From positions 558,001-622,000 of the forward strand of contig NZ_VTLB01000002.1 in assembly GCF_020514235.1 (NCBI RefSeq): a stretch of 64,000 nucleotides of DNA, given 5' to 3'. Under the pieces are notes generated by a model. The model did not search any database. It had not been told where the DNA came from and worked only from the letters and a program-made list of their open reading frames with translations. This DNA is from Synechococcus sp. MU1617. Its GTDB lineage: Bacteria; Cyanobacteriota; Cyanobacteriia; PCC-6307; Cyanobiaceae. Below are positions 54,327 to 62,818 of this stretch, piece by piece. The position numbers and the translations under genes were made by a program. Numbering within the stretch: position 1 is the first letter of the stretch; every line of letters starts with the position of its first letter.

Positions 54327-54368
54327 AAGTTACGGAGCTGGCGGTGGCCGCCATGTAGCGGTTATTAC
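54327..54368 (-). promoter_or_regulatory. NtcA-activated class II promoter of ntcA
   Basis: Read on the minus strand, GTAATAACCGCTAC (54355-54368) matches GTA-N8-TAC perfectly and is followed after exactly 22 nt by the -10 box TAACTT (54327-54332), which fits TAN3T. The predicted start is near 54320, giving a leader of about 14 nt. The site overlaps the rph stop codon. Indicates positive autoregulation. Confidence 0.9.
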
Positions 54369-55108
54369 GTAACGCTGCTGTGCTCGTTGAAGGCCTGGCG
54401 TTGCGCCTGCATCAGGGATGACACTCCCGGCTCCGCTAAATCCAGCAGCTCATTGAGTTGGTTGCGGCTGAAGGGCGCTCCCTCAGCAGTTCCCTGGATT
54501 TCCAACAGACGTCCATCGCCGGCCTGCACAACATTCAGGTCCACCTCAGCTCGGCTGTCTTCGCTGTAGTCCAGATCCAGCAAGGCCTGGCCATCCACCA
54601 AGCCGACGGACACGGCCGCCACCTGGTCGATCAGGGGCGATTGCTCCAGGACTCCTTGTTCCACCAGTGATCGGCAGGCCTGGTCCAGGGCAAGCCAAGC
54701 CCCGGTGATCGAGGCCGTCCTGGTGCCGGCGTCCGCTTGGATCACGTCGCAGTCGATCAGCAAGGTGCGCTCACCAAGGCGCTCCATGTCGATCACGGCG
54801 CGCAGGCTGCGGCCGATCAACCGCTGAATCTCCTGGGTGCGACCCGAGAGTTTCATCAGCTCCCGTGATTGCCGCTGTGGGGTGGAGCCGGGCAGCAGAC
54901 GGTATTCGGCGCTGAGCCATCCCAACCCTTCTCCCTTACGCCAGCGGGGAACCTTGTCCTCCAAGCAGACGCTGCAGAGCACAGCGGTTCGACCGGTGTG
55001 AACCACAAGGGAGCTCAAGGCGAACCCCATGGGATTCCAGGTCACCGAGAACGGTCGCAACTGCTGCGGGCGACGGCCATCAGTGCGGTGTTCAAGGGAT
55101 TGGCTCAT
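54365..55108 (-). CDS. rph: Ribonuclease PH
   Basis: A 247-residue phosphorolytic 3'-5' exoribonuclease that trims tRNA 3' ends. Motifs [15 protein letters not shown] at the start, [12 protein letters not shown], and [19 protein letters not shown] with the catalytic phosphate-binding site are intact. The ATG at 55106-55108 gives [12 protein letters not shown]. Its TAA stop is inside the NtcA site of ntcA. Confidence 0.97.
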   Translation of the reverse strand: MSQSLEHRTDGRRPQQLRPFSVTWNPMGFALSSLVVHTGRTAVLCSVCLEDKVPRWRKGEGLGWLSAEYRLLPGSTPQRQSRELMKLSGRTQEIQRLIGRSLRAVIDMERLGERTLLIDCDVIQADAGTRTASITGAWLALDQACRSLVEQGVLEQSPLIDQVAAVSVGLVDGQALLDLDYSEDSRAEVDLNVVQAGDGRLLEIQGTAEGAPFSRNQLNELLDLAEPGVSSLMQAQRQAFNEHSSVT

Positions 55109-55186
55109 CGGTGGTGTGCAGTTCGTCAAGCCTCGCAGGCGGTTGGGTCTCGCCCTGTCCAAACACCATGGGTGGTGTCAATCCTC

Positions 55187-55214
55187 TTGTGGAATGTGAT
55201 CTCGCCGCTAGATT
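55187..55214 (+). promoter_or_regulatory. Possible promoter for the BtuR-like/dcd genes
   Basis: TTGTGG (55187-55192), 16-bp spacer, TAGATT (55209-55214), 40 bp before the ATG at 55254, in the divergent gap between rph and this gene. Confidence 0.38.
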
Positions 55215-55253
55215 CAAGGTCTCGCCGGGATCGCCCGGACAGATGCTTCCGCG

Positions 55254-55853
55254 ATGACCACAAGCCTCGCCGACCCCCAAGCCTTCCAGAACTCCCTGGA
55301 TCGGGATCAGCAGGCTTTGCAGCGGGCGGGCCTCAGGCCCTTACCTTCTGTCTCTGACCCGCCACCCCTACATCTGGTGGCTCCAGAAGGGCAGCTGCAA
55401 GTGCATACAGCGCCCTACCGAGGCAGTTTCGCCAATGTTCTGAGTCAAGCCATGCGTGCTGCCGGCTTGGGCAGTCGTGTTCTGATCAGTCAGTTCCTCA
55501 AAGGGGGCGTTCAGCAGGGACCTGCAGGACGGGTGCAGCTCTGTGGAGGCCTTGTCTGGCTGCGGCCGGAAGTGCCCCTCTGCCTCTCCTCGCCGGGGCA
55601 TCCCGGTGGCGCTGAGGCGGTGGCTGCTGTTTGGTCCATCTGCCGCCAGCATCTGATCCAGGGAGATCTCGACCAGCTGGTCTTGGATGAAATCGGTCTT
55701 GCAGTGGCCTTCGGATACCTGGATGAAGCGGACGTGATTGAAGCCCTCGAGCAGCGGCCCGCTTCGATGGATGTGATCATCACTGGACCTGCAATCCCCG
55801 CCGGTGTGGTGGAGATGGCAGATCAAGTCACGGAGTTGCGCCGAGGTTTCTGA
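55254..55853 (+). CDS. CobO/BtuR-like P-loop-family protein with degenerate Walker A
   Basis: A 199-residue protein that follows the CobA/CobO/BtuR corrinoid adenosyltransferase pattern: RVLISQFLKGG after the first strand, a Walker-B-like LVLDEIG (142-148), then AFGYLDEADVIEALEQRP and VIITGPAIPAGVVEMADQVTELR. The P-loop, normally GDGKGKT, is replaced by TAPYRGSF (52-59), so ATP binding of the normal kind is doubtful. It may be a non-catalytic or repurposed paralogue. Stop and dcd ATG overlap (TGATG). Confidence 0.82.
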   Translation: MTTSLADPQAFQNSLDRDQQALQRAGLRPLPSVSDPPPLHLVAPEGQLQVHTAPYRGSFANVLSQAMRAAGLGSRVLISQFLKGGVQQGPAGRVQLCGGLVWLRPEVPLCLSSPGHPGGAEAVAAVWSICRQHLIQGDLDQLVLDEIGLAVAFGYLDEADVIEALEQRPASMDVIITGPAIPAGVVEMADQVTELRRGF

Positions 55854-56446
55854 TGCTCAAGTGCGATCGCTGGATCACTGAACAGGCCGGTCAGGGAATG
55901 ATCGAGCCATTCCAGAGCGGTTTGGTCCGTCACCTCGAGCCGGAGCAGAAGCTGCGACCGGTGCTGAGTTTCGGTTGTTCGTCCTACGGCTACGACCTGC
56001 GCCTGTCTCCTCAGGAATTTCTGATCTTCCGGCATGTTCCGGGCACGGTGATGAACCCCAAGCGGTTCAACCCGGCCAACCTCGAGCCCACCCCCCTTCA
56101 TGAGGATGAAGACGGGCGCTACTTCATTCTTCCGGCGCATTCCTACGGCCTCGGTGTGGCGTTGGAGAAGCTGCGGGTTCCCCCCAACATCACGGTGATC
56201 TGTTTGGGCAAGAGCACCTACGCCCGCCTTGGAATCATCGTGAACACCACCCCTGCTGAAGCGAGCTGGGAGGGTCACCTCACCCTTGAATTCAGCAACA
56301 GTTCCGGCGCTGACTGCCGCATCTATGCCGATGAAGGCATCTGTCAGCTGCTGTTTTTCGAGGGTGATCCCTGCTCTACCACCTACAGCGATCGACAAGG
56401 TAAGTACCAGCACCAACCGGAACGGGTGACGCTGGCCAAGGTTTAG
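55853..56446 (+). CDS. dcd: dCTP deaminase
   Basis: A 197-residue enzyme that deaminates dCTP to dUTP. SSYGYDLRLSP, GKSTYARLGIIVNTTPAEASWEGHL (with the catalytic Glu in EG) and the C-terminal ATP-type phosphate loop (SDRQGKYQ) are visible. Together with thyX next door it supplies dTMP. Coupled to the upstream gene; convergent with thyX (12 bp between stops). Confidence 0.96.
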   Translation: MLKCDRWITEQAGQGMIEPFQSGLVRHLEPEQKLRPVLSFGCSSYGYDLRLSPQEFLIFRHVPGTVMNPKRFNPANLEPTPLHEDEDGRYFILPAHSYGLGVALEKLRVPPNITVICLGKSTYARLGIIVNTTPAEASWEGHLTLEFSNSSGADCRIYADEGICQLLFFEGDPCSTTYSDRQGKYQHQPERVTLAKV

Positions 56447-56458
56447 ATCTCTCTTGAA

Positions 56459-57214
56459 TTAGGGAGCTAAACGAGCACGGTGCAGCCTGCTTTTTTCGTA
56501 CCAGGCTGCGAATTCAGGGGCCCACTCCACCATGTGGGGCCACATCAGATCGCAGAGCTGGCGGATCTCTAACTGGGCATCAAGCTTGGCTCGCAGATCC
56601 ATGAAGTGCAGGAACGCCCGCAGGCTGAAGCTCACCACAAAGTGCTGGCGGTAGTCGAAGGGAAGGATGCCGCGGGCATGCTCTTCGGAGAAGCCGGCCT
56701 TGAGCAGATCCCTGTAGCGCTCGGCGGCGCTTCGGCACAGATCGAGGTCCTGTTGGCGTAGCGCTTCGGTGTAGGCGTATTTCTTGCCCTGCCGATCGCT
56801 GTACTCGCCGACAGGCCGCAGATAAAACACCTCTTCCAGGTCCAGGGCTCCATCCGCTGCACGGCAGATGCGTTCACCGGTGTAACGCATCGATTGCACA
56901 TCGAAGCTCACCCCCACCCGGTGGGTGCGGGCCTGCTGCATCACCGAGTGTGGGAACCAGCCCACGTTCAGAACGATCTGCGCATGCTCCATCGGGCCGT
57001 AGTGGCCGCGTTCTCCAGATAGCAGACGTTTCACACAGATCTCTCCAGCTCGCTGCTCATCGGGCCAGTTGGCACGATCTCCGGCCACGAACCCTTCGCT
57101 GTAGTCCTGATGCATGGCGGCGTACACGCATTGCTGCGGGTTCGGCGTAGCTGCGATCAGATCGACCCGAAAGCGGTCCATGGGAGCGTCAGAGTGACGA
57201 GTTGTGGTGATCAT
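56459..57214 (-). CDS. thyX: Flavin-dependent thymidylate synthase
   Basis: A 251-residue ThyX that makes dTMP from dUMP with FAD and methylene-tetrahydrofolate. The ThyX motif appears as RTHRVGVSFDVQSMRY, one residue longer between HR and the S-x-x-x-x-S-x-R part than the classic RHRxxSxNxxSxR; I regard it as the cyanobacterial variant. HYGPMEH and FLHFMDLRAKLDAQLEIRQL are intact. The start at 57214 is 11 bp after txlA; MDRFRV at 57181 is an alternative. Confidence 0.93.
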   Translation of the reverse strand: MITTTRHSDAPMDRFRVDLIAATPNPQQCVYAAMHQDYSEGFVAGDRANWPDEQRAGEICVKRLLSGERGHYGPMEHAQIVLNVGWFPHSVMQQARTHRVGVSFDVQSMRYTGERICRAADGALDLEEVFYLRPVGEYSDRQGKKYAYTEALRQQDLDLCRSAAERYRDLLKAGFSEEHARGILPFDYRQHFVVSFSLRAFLHFMDLRAKLDAQLEIRQLCDLMWPHMVEWAPEFAAWYEKSRLHRARLAP

Positions 57215-57225
57215 GGCGAGGCGTG

Positions 57226-57801
57226 TCAACCATGGCTGCGGGGCCCGGCCGTGGATTGGCTCGACGCTCCAGCCAATGTGTTGTCAGCGGAGGTGGAGGC
57301 TGGCAGCTGGCTGACGTTGCCGACGCCTGGCAGAGCCGGCAGCGGCTGATCCTCAAGCAGTGCTGTGGTGAGCAGCTGGAGTTCCTCAGGGCTGCGCAGA
57401 CCAACAGATCTGCCCCTCGGCTCTCCTTCAGCGTTAAACAGATTCAGCTGAGGGATGCCGTTGACGTCGTAGCGATCAACGAGATCTTGCCAACGGGGGT
57501 TGTCGACGTTCACCAGAACTACATCGAGTCGATCCCGCGATTTCTTTTCCAACTCCAGCATCGAGGGCGCCATCTCCCTGCAGACCTGGCACCAATCGGC
57601 GTAGAACTCGATCAGCGTTGGGCGTCCATTGGTTAACGCCGTTTGCGGGTCGAGGGATCGTCTCGCCAGCTGCTCCATCGGGCTTTCGCTCTGAATGCCG
57701 CCGCGCAGGATGACCAAGCCAAAAGCCAGAGCCACCGCGATCAGCACCAGCACCCATCGCTGTGCCGTGCCCAGGGGCGAAGACTCCGGGGTGCCTGTCA
57801 T
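57226..57801 (-). CDS. txlA: Membrane-anchored thioredoxin, TxlA/HCF164-like
   Basis: A 191-residue protein with one N-terminal membrane span (WVLVLIAVALAFGLVIL), a thioredoxin domain with the active site W70-C71-Q-V-C74 and the cis-Pro loop GIPQLNLF, and a Ser/Ala-rich tail. Plant HCF164 works in the thylakoid lumen in cytochrome b6f assembly, and a similar role is likely here. Upstream of thyX in the same operon. Confidence 0.9.
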   Translation of the reverse strand: MTGTPESSPLGTAQRWVLVLIAVALAFGLVILRGGIQSESPMEQLARRSLDPQTALTNGRPTLIEFYADWCQVCREMAPSMLELEKKSRDRLDVVLVNVDNPRWQDLVDRYDVNGIPQLNLFNAEGEPRGRSVGLRSPEELQLLTTALLEDQPLPALPGVGNVSQLPASTSADNTLAGASSQSTAGPRSHG

Positions 57802-57864
57802 CGCACTTCAACCGCAGCGGTCACTCTGGCAGCTCCTTCGAAAGGCCGCCGCTAACTTGCATCC

Positions 57865-58368
57865 ATGCCAATTCTGCGACTGCTGAGCCTTCCGGTTCGA
57901 GCGCCGTTGCTGACGGTGCTGTTTCTGGTTGCAGTTGTGCTCGGCAACCATTGGCAGATTGTTCAGCCCACCTTCACGTCTCTCTACGACGTGAGTGCGG
58001 TCTGGTTCTGGTGTTTTGTGCTGCTGCAGACCCAGGTGGTTGTCGTGTTCTGCACGATGCCGGATCTGCTGTTGAGACAGGTGTCGTTGCTCATGGCATC
58101 AAGCCGGGTGATGACGTTAGTGGTCACGCTGCTGGTGGTGATCACTGGTGGCATCTACCTGTTGAAGCTCAATGTGCTCACCGACGTGCTCATCCTGGCT
58201 TCAGCCTTGTTGTTGGCCAGGCTCGATCTCATTCGCATCGGCGTTCTTCCCGCTGCTGGGATCTGCCTGGTTTTGATGAGTTTGGTCGTGATCTCTGGCA
58301 TCGTCGCCGGAACGCTCTTGCCGCACCCCAGCGTCAGCCTCTTCGCAGAAGGATTGGTTGCCGCCTAG
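57865..58368 (+). CDS. Conserved membrane protein
   Basis: A 167-residue protein with four to five hydrophobic spans (about 14-28, 46-64, 80-98, 106-118 and 126-148) and almost no extramembrane domain. I recognise no family. Its last 168 bp lie antisense to the 3' end of the lytic transglycosylase gene. Divergent from txlA (63 bp). Confidence 0.7.
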   Translation: MPILRLLSLPVRAPLLTVLFLVAVVLGNHWQIVQPTFTSLYDVSAVWFWCFVLLQTQVVVVFCTMPDLLLRQVSLLMASSRVMTLVVTLLVVITGGIYLLKLNVLTDVLILASALLLARLDLIRIGVLPAAGICLVLMSLVVISGIVAGTLLPHPSVSLFAEGLVAA

Positions 58369-60330
58369 GTAGCCGAGCAGATTATCGAGCACTTTCTTGG
58401 TGTAGAAGCGCGTTTCCGGGTAGGGAATGCGTTCCACCCAGAGCGCGGAGTCGTCTGCATCCGTGGGTTGCGTCCAAGCCGCCACGGCACCTGGCCCGGC
58501 GTTGTAGCTGGCAATGCTGCGAAAGGGGTCGTTCTCCCATCGCTCCAGCAATTGGTTGAGGTAACGCGCGCCCAGTTTGAAGTTGTTGGCGGGATCCTTC
58601 AGCATTGGCGTGCTGGTGGTTGCGCCAGCCATCTCTGAGGCCGTGGAAGGCAGCAATTGCATCACACCAACGGCCCCGGCGGGAGAGACGACTCCAGGTG
58701 CGAAGCGTGATTCCTGTTTGGCGATCGCTCGCAGCAGATTGGCTTGAAGGCTTTCTTGCTTGGCCGCTGTCTGTATCTCAGCTTCGAAGAGGTGAGGGAA
58801 TTGGCTGTGATGGAGAAGACGGCGTTGGTGGCAGCTGGGATCACGCCAGCGGAGGCTGAGCCACCAGAGCTGATCCAGTCCCATCCAGGTGTCCCCGACG
58901 GCCAGGCGCAGCCTGCCTTCTGCGAGACGTTCCTCGGGTGGCGGCGGGATTACAGGATCTCCCAGGGCCTGCCAGGCCTCCCAGGCGGCGTGCACCTGGC
59001 CCAGGCGCCAGAGCTCGTTCACCAGGCTGTGATGGCTGTTGAGCGGTTGCCAGGTTGGTGACTCTTGCTGCGGGTCTGGGGATCGCAAATCCAGGGGTTC
59101 GGCGATGCCCAGCTGCTCCATGGCGCGCCATCGGTAGTAGCCCCCTGGGAAGGCCCTGATCAGGCGGCGCCAGGTGCGTTCCGCCTCTGCCACATCACCG
59201 AGTTCCTGATGGCTGCGCCCAAGCCAGAACAGCCGCCGCGCCTCCAACGGAGGAGGCAGGGGGCCATCCTCGTGGCGGCGTTCCAGCAGGTCGCGGGCAC
59301 GATTCCAATCCCCAGCGAGAAACGCCTTGCGGGCCAGGTCCCATTGGAGTTGCCAGATGTCGGGGTCGTTGGGCCAGCGGCTTAGGGCGGCATCCGCTCC
59401 ATCGCCGCCGGCGAGTCGCACGCGGGCCGCGGTCACAGCGGCTGAGCGCTCCTCAAGGGCAGCCGGTAGAGCATCCAGTACACCAGGTTCGGGATAGAGC
59501 GGTTCGCTCAAGATCCGCGCCGCTTCAAGGCTGGCGGGGTGGTTTGGATGGGTCTGCGCCAGCGTCAGCAGTTGAGCAGTGCCCGCTTCAGGGTTGCCAT
59601 GCAGCAGCCGTGAACGACCGATGGCCAGCTGGGTCTCGGGGGCAGCATCGAGCTTCCGAAGGCAGGTCAGTGCGGTTTCGGCATGGCCTCGTTTTGCAAG
59701 TGCCTGCGCCAAGGTTTGGCGTTGTTCGGGCTGCGGTGCCTGCGCCCCTGTGGCTTGGCAGGCGTCAAGCATCAGCTCCAGGGCGCCGGCTCGGCGCGCA
59801 TTCCAACGGGCCAGGTGCAGGGCGCCTCGATGGTTCTCCAGCGCTTCGTACCCATCCCCAGTCGCCAAGGTCAGTGCTGCTGGGTGGGCGGGTTGCTGCT
59901 GGAGCAGCTGCCGATGAAGGATGGGGTTGTTGTTGCCAAGCGCCAACCGAGCCCAGGCGGAGCCGGGTGCTTCGGGAAAGCGATCCAACAGGAGCTGCCA
60001 GGTCTGAGCGGCTTCCGATGTCTTGCCTTGTGCGGCGGCGGTGAGGGCTGCCCGTTCGAGCACCACGGCTGCCATCGGATCGCGCCCCCAGCCTTGGCCA
60101 TGGAGCAGTTCCGGCGCCCCATCCCTGGCCACCATCAACAAGGCGGCTTCGCGACGGGTCTGCGGATCGATGGCCCAGCGGTAGTGCTGCCACAGCTTTG
60201 CCTGTGAGAGCTGAGGTGTGAGGCGCTGATGCTGCTTGTTCAGCAGTTGCTGCCCGCCCCATGCAGCCAAGCCACTCAGACCAGCAACCGACAGCAGCAG
60301 CAGCGTTCCGATTCGCGGCCCTGCCTGCAC
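58201..60330 (-). CDS. Soluble-type lytic transglycosylase (Slt70-like)
   Basis: About 709 residues. The N-terminal segment is a signal anchor (IGTLLLLSVAGLSGLAAWGG), followed by a long alpha-superhelical region with TPR-like repeats, then the SLT domain: IAKQESRFAPGVVSPAGAVGVMQLLPSTA with the catalytic Glu in QES, and SIASYNAGPGAV. It cuts peptidoglycan glycan strands to 1,6-anhydro products. After the normal family end (KKVLDNLLGYLGG) there is a hydrophilic tail of about 50 residues that is antisense to the membrane-protein gene. Start: GTG at 60330; a TTG at 60366 is also open. Confidence 0.9.
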   Translation of the reverse strand: MQAGPRIGTLLLLSVAGLSGLAAWGGQQLLNKQHQRLTPQLSQAKLWQHYRWAIDPQTRREAALLMVARDGAPELLHGQGWGRDPMAAVVLERAALTAAAQGKTSEAAQTWQLLLDRFPEAPGSAWARLALGNNNPILHRQLLQQQPAHPAALTLATGDGYEALENHRGALHLARWNARRAGALELMLDACQATGAQAPQPEQRQTLAQALAKRGHAETALTCLRKLDAAPETQLAIGRSRLLHGNPEAGTAQLLTLAQTHPNHPASLEAARILSEPLYPEPGVLDALPAALEERSAAVTAARVRLAGGDGADAALSRWPNDPDIWQLQWDLARKAFLAGDWNRARDLLERRHEDGPLPPPLEARRLFWLGRSHQELGDVAEAERTWRRLIRAFPGGYYRWRAMEQLGIAEPLDLRSPDPQQESPTWQPLNSHHSLVNELWRLGQVHAAWEAWQALGDPVIPPPPEERLAEGRLRLAVGDTWMGLDQLWWLSLRWRDPSCHQRRLLHHSQFPHLFEAEIQTAAKQESLQANLLRAIAKQESRFAPGVVSPAGAVGVMQLLPSTASEMAGATTSTPMLKDPANNFKLGARYLNQLLERWENDPFRSIASYNAGPGAVAAWTQPTDADDSALWVERIPYPETRFYTKKVLDNLLGYLGGNQSFCEEADAGVRQERSGDDARDHDQTHQNQADPSSGKNADANEIEPGQQQG

Positions 60331-60483
60331 ACCCAACCTGGAGCTGGTCGCATTCTGATGCTCCAAAGACAGTTGGCGAGCCTTTGATCAGCTGAGGGCC
60401 GTGGAGGGCAGAGTTGCACCTGTCACGTCCCTGGGAATCAGCGTCAGAGGTGCTTCCTATGGTGCTGTCCACGATTGAGACCC

Positions 60484-61878
60484 ATGGTTCAAAAGGCGTG
60501 TTCTCCGATCGGCCCCGCTCTCGGTGACGCTGCGCCAGGGTTTGGAACCGATGGGATCCGTGGGCTCGCCGGCACCGTTCTCACCCCAGCCTTGTGTCTT
60601 CAGGTGGGCTATTGGGTTGGCCGGGTTCTGCAGGCGGAAGGCCCTGTTCTGATCGGGATGGACTCCCGGACCAGCGGCAGCATGGTGGTGTCTGCCCTGA
60701 CGGCCGGTTTGACGGCGGCCGGTCGCGATGTGTGGACCCTTGGTCTTTGTCCGACGCCGGCGGTTCCTTTGTTGATCCGCCAGCTGGGGGCGGCTGGTGG
60801 CCTGATGGTGTCTGCGAGCCACAACCCCCCTGCAGACAACGGCATCAAAGTGTTTGGGGCCGACGGCGCCAAACTCAGCGCTCCACGTCAGGCCCAGGTG
60901 GAAGCCGGTCTGAAGGGGCAGACGTCCATGGTTGAGCAAGGAGCGTTCCGCTGCGGTGTGGCGCGCTCCAGCGCCGACCTCCTGGATGGCTACAGGGAGG
61001 TATTGCAGCAATCGGTGGCTGAACGGCGACTGGATGGCGTCCCCATCGTTTTGGACCTTTGCTGGGGATCAGCGACAGCCTGTGGTGCTGATGCCTTCCG
61101 TGCCTTGGGGGCTGATCTCACCGTGCTCCATGGGGAACCCGATGGCTCCCGCATCAACGTGGCTTGCGGATCAACCCATCTGGAACCGCTGCAGCGGGCT
61201 GTGATCGAGCGCGGCGCGGCGATGGGCTTTGCCTTTGACGGTGATGCTGACCGAATGCTGGCGGTGGATGGCCGCGGTCGCATCATCGATGGGGACCATG
61301 TGCTTTTCCTGTGGGGATCCGTGCTGCAGGAGCAGCAGGCGCTCCCCGATCAGCGGTTGGTGGCCACCGTGATGTCGAACCTCGGCTTTGAGCGGGCTTG
61401 GCAGCAGAGGGACGGCATCCTTGATCGCACGCCGGTGGGAGATCAGCATGTCCATGCCGCGATGGTGGCCAGTGGCGCGGCCCTCGGTGGAGAACAATCC
61501 GGCCACATCCTCTCGGCCTCCCATGGGCTATGCGGCGATGGTGTTCTGACCGCCGTGCAGCTGGCCACCTTGTGCCATGCCCAAGGCATCAGCCTCAGCG
61601 ATTGGTTGGACCGCAGTTTTCAGGCCTACCCGCAGAAATTGGTCAATGTGCGGGTGATGGACCGTTCACGTCGCAAGAACTGGAGCTCGTGCACCCCTCT
61701 GACCGACGCCATCGCTTCAGCAGAGCAGTCGATGGGAGAGACCGGCCGCATTTTGGTGCGAGCCAGCGGCACGGAGCCCGTGCTGCGGGTGATGGTGGAA
61801 GCCGAGCAGTCCGATGCTGTTGAGCATTGGACAGGGCATCTGGCCGCCGTTGCCGAAGAGCATCTCAACGTGGCCTGA
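60484..61878 (+). CDS. glmM: Phosphoglucosamine mutase
   Basis: A 464-residue mutase converting glucosamine-6-P to glucosamine-1-P for UDP-GlcNAc. FGTDGIRG opens the protein, the phosphoserine is S112 in SASHNPPADNG, the metal loop is DGDADRM, the sugar loop is GGEQSGH (the GlmM form) and the C-terminal phosphate site is RASGTEPVLR. The ATG at 60484 is preferred over a TTG three codons upstream. Its end overlaps the convergent kinase gene by 14 bp. Confidence 0.96.
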   Translation: MVQKACSPIGPALGDAAPGFGTDGIRGLAGTVLTPALCLQVGYWVGRVLQAEGPVLIGMDSRTSGSMVVSALTAGLTAAGRDVWTLGLCPTPAVPLLIRQLGAAGGLMVSASHNPPADNGIKVFGADGAKLSAPRQAQVEAGLKGQTSMVEQGAFRCGVARSSADLLDGYREVLQQSVAERRLDGVPIVLDLCWGSATACGADAFRALGADLTVLHGEPDGSRINVACGSTHLEPLQRAVIERGAAMGFAFDGDADRMLAVDGRGRIIDGDHVLFLWGSVLQEQQALPDQRLVATVMSNLGFERAWQQRDGILDRTPVGDQHVHAAMVASGAALGGEQSGHILSASHGLCGDGVLTAVQLATLCHAQGISLSDWLDRSFQAYPQKLVNVRVMDRSRRKNWSSCTPLTDAIASAEQSMGETGRILVRASGTEPVLRVMVEAEQSDAVEHWTGHLAAVAEEHLNVA

Positions 61879-62818
61879 GGATCAAGGCCTCTGCCATCAG
61901 AAGGGCGCCATCACAGGCATCGCCCCTGGCCTCACCCCAGCGGGCTTTGGGAATCGACTGACGAATGGCCTGTTGCACGGCTGTTCGGAACCCCGGCAGA
62001 TGGATAACAGCTCCCCCATGGCAGACCACCAGGGGGGAACGCAGTGATAGCTGCTGGGCCACGGTGCTGATGCAGTTGGAGAGGGCTGCTGCTGATCGCT
62101 GCACGATTTCCTCTGCGCTCGAGCAGCCCTGGGCTGCTGCCTCCACCACCAGCGGAGCTAAGGCTGCGAAGTTCGCTGTGCCGAAGTCGTGCTGCACCAC
62201 CCGGGCTTTCACCGCTGCGTGGCTGTCGCATCCCATCTGATTCCAGATCTGCAGGCGCAGAGGATGGTCGGGCAGGCGCCCATCGGCCATGCGCAGGGTC
62301 AGTTGCAATCCCTGGTGGCCGAGGTCAAAGGCTGAACCGGCTCCATCAAGCAGCCATCCCCAGCCGCCACAGCGTTGTTCATGGCCGTTCTCGTCTCGGC
62401 CCAGCACGATCATTCCCGTACCGCTGATCGCCAGGATTCCCGCACCCTCAGGGATCGCACCTCGCAAGGCCGTGCGTTCGTCTCCGGTGACCAGCACCTT
62501 TCTGAACTCCGTGTCATCACCGATGGCCAGGGCGTGACCCACCAAACGTTCAGCGCGCTGTTGCAACGCTGTTCCGTGTTCGATGCCGCTGGCTCCGACA
62601 ACGGCCGCCTGGATCACGCCAGCGGGGTGATCTTTGAGGGCGTTTTGTGCACTGATGCGGATCGCCTCGAGGAAACGTCCTTCACCCTGGGGGGCATCCA
62701 GGTGACTGACGCCGGGCCCCTCGCCTTCGCCAACAGTCTGGTGCAAGCCCTTTTGGACCACGCTGAGGCGGCAGCGGGTCTGCGTCTGTCCAGCATCGAA
62801 TCCAGCGAGCAGCCTCAT
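61865..62818 (-). CDS. BadF/BadG-type ATPase, N-acetylglucosamine kinase-like
   Basis: A 317-residue ASKHA-fold kinase. Phosphate-1 loop GFDAGQTQTRCRL, a central LAISGTGMIVLGR with a following GGWGWLLDGAGSAFDLG block, and an adenosine-type VCHGGAVIHLPG are seen. It could phosphorylate GlcNAc released by wall turnover, which would fit its position beside glmM and a lytic transglycosylase; this is inference. Its ATG overlaps the ictB stop (ATGA). Confidence 0.86.
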   Translation of the reverse strand: MRLLAGFDAGQTQTRCRLSVVQKGLHQTVGEGEGPGVSHLDAPQGEGRFLEAIRISAQNALKDHPAGVIQAAVVGASGIEHGTALQQRAERLVGHALAIGDDTEFRKVLVTGDERTALRGAIPEGAGILAISGTGMIVLGRDENGHEQRCGGWGWLLDGAGSAFDLGHQGLQLTLRMADGRLPDHPLRLQIWNQMGCDSHAAVKARVVQHDFGTANFAALAPLVVEAAAQGCSSAEEIVQRSAAALSNCISTVAQQLSLRSPLVVCHGGAVIHLPGFRTAVQQAIRQSIPKARWGEARGDACDGALLMAEALILRPR

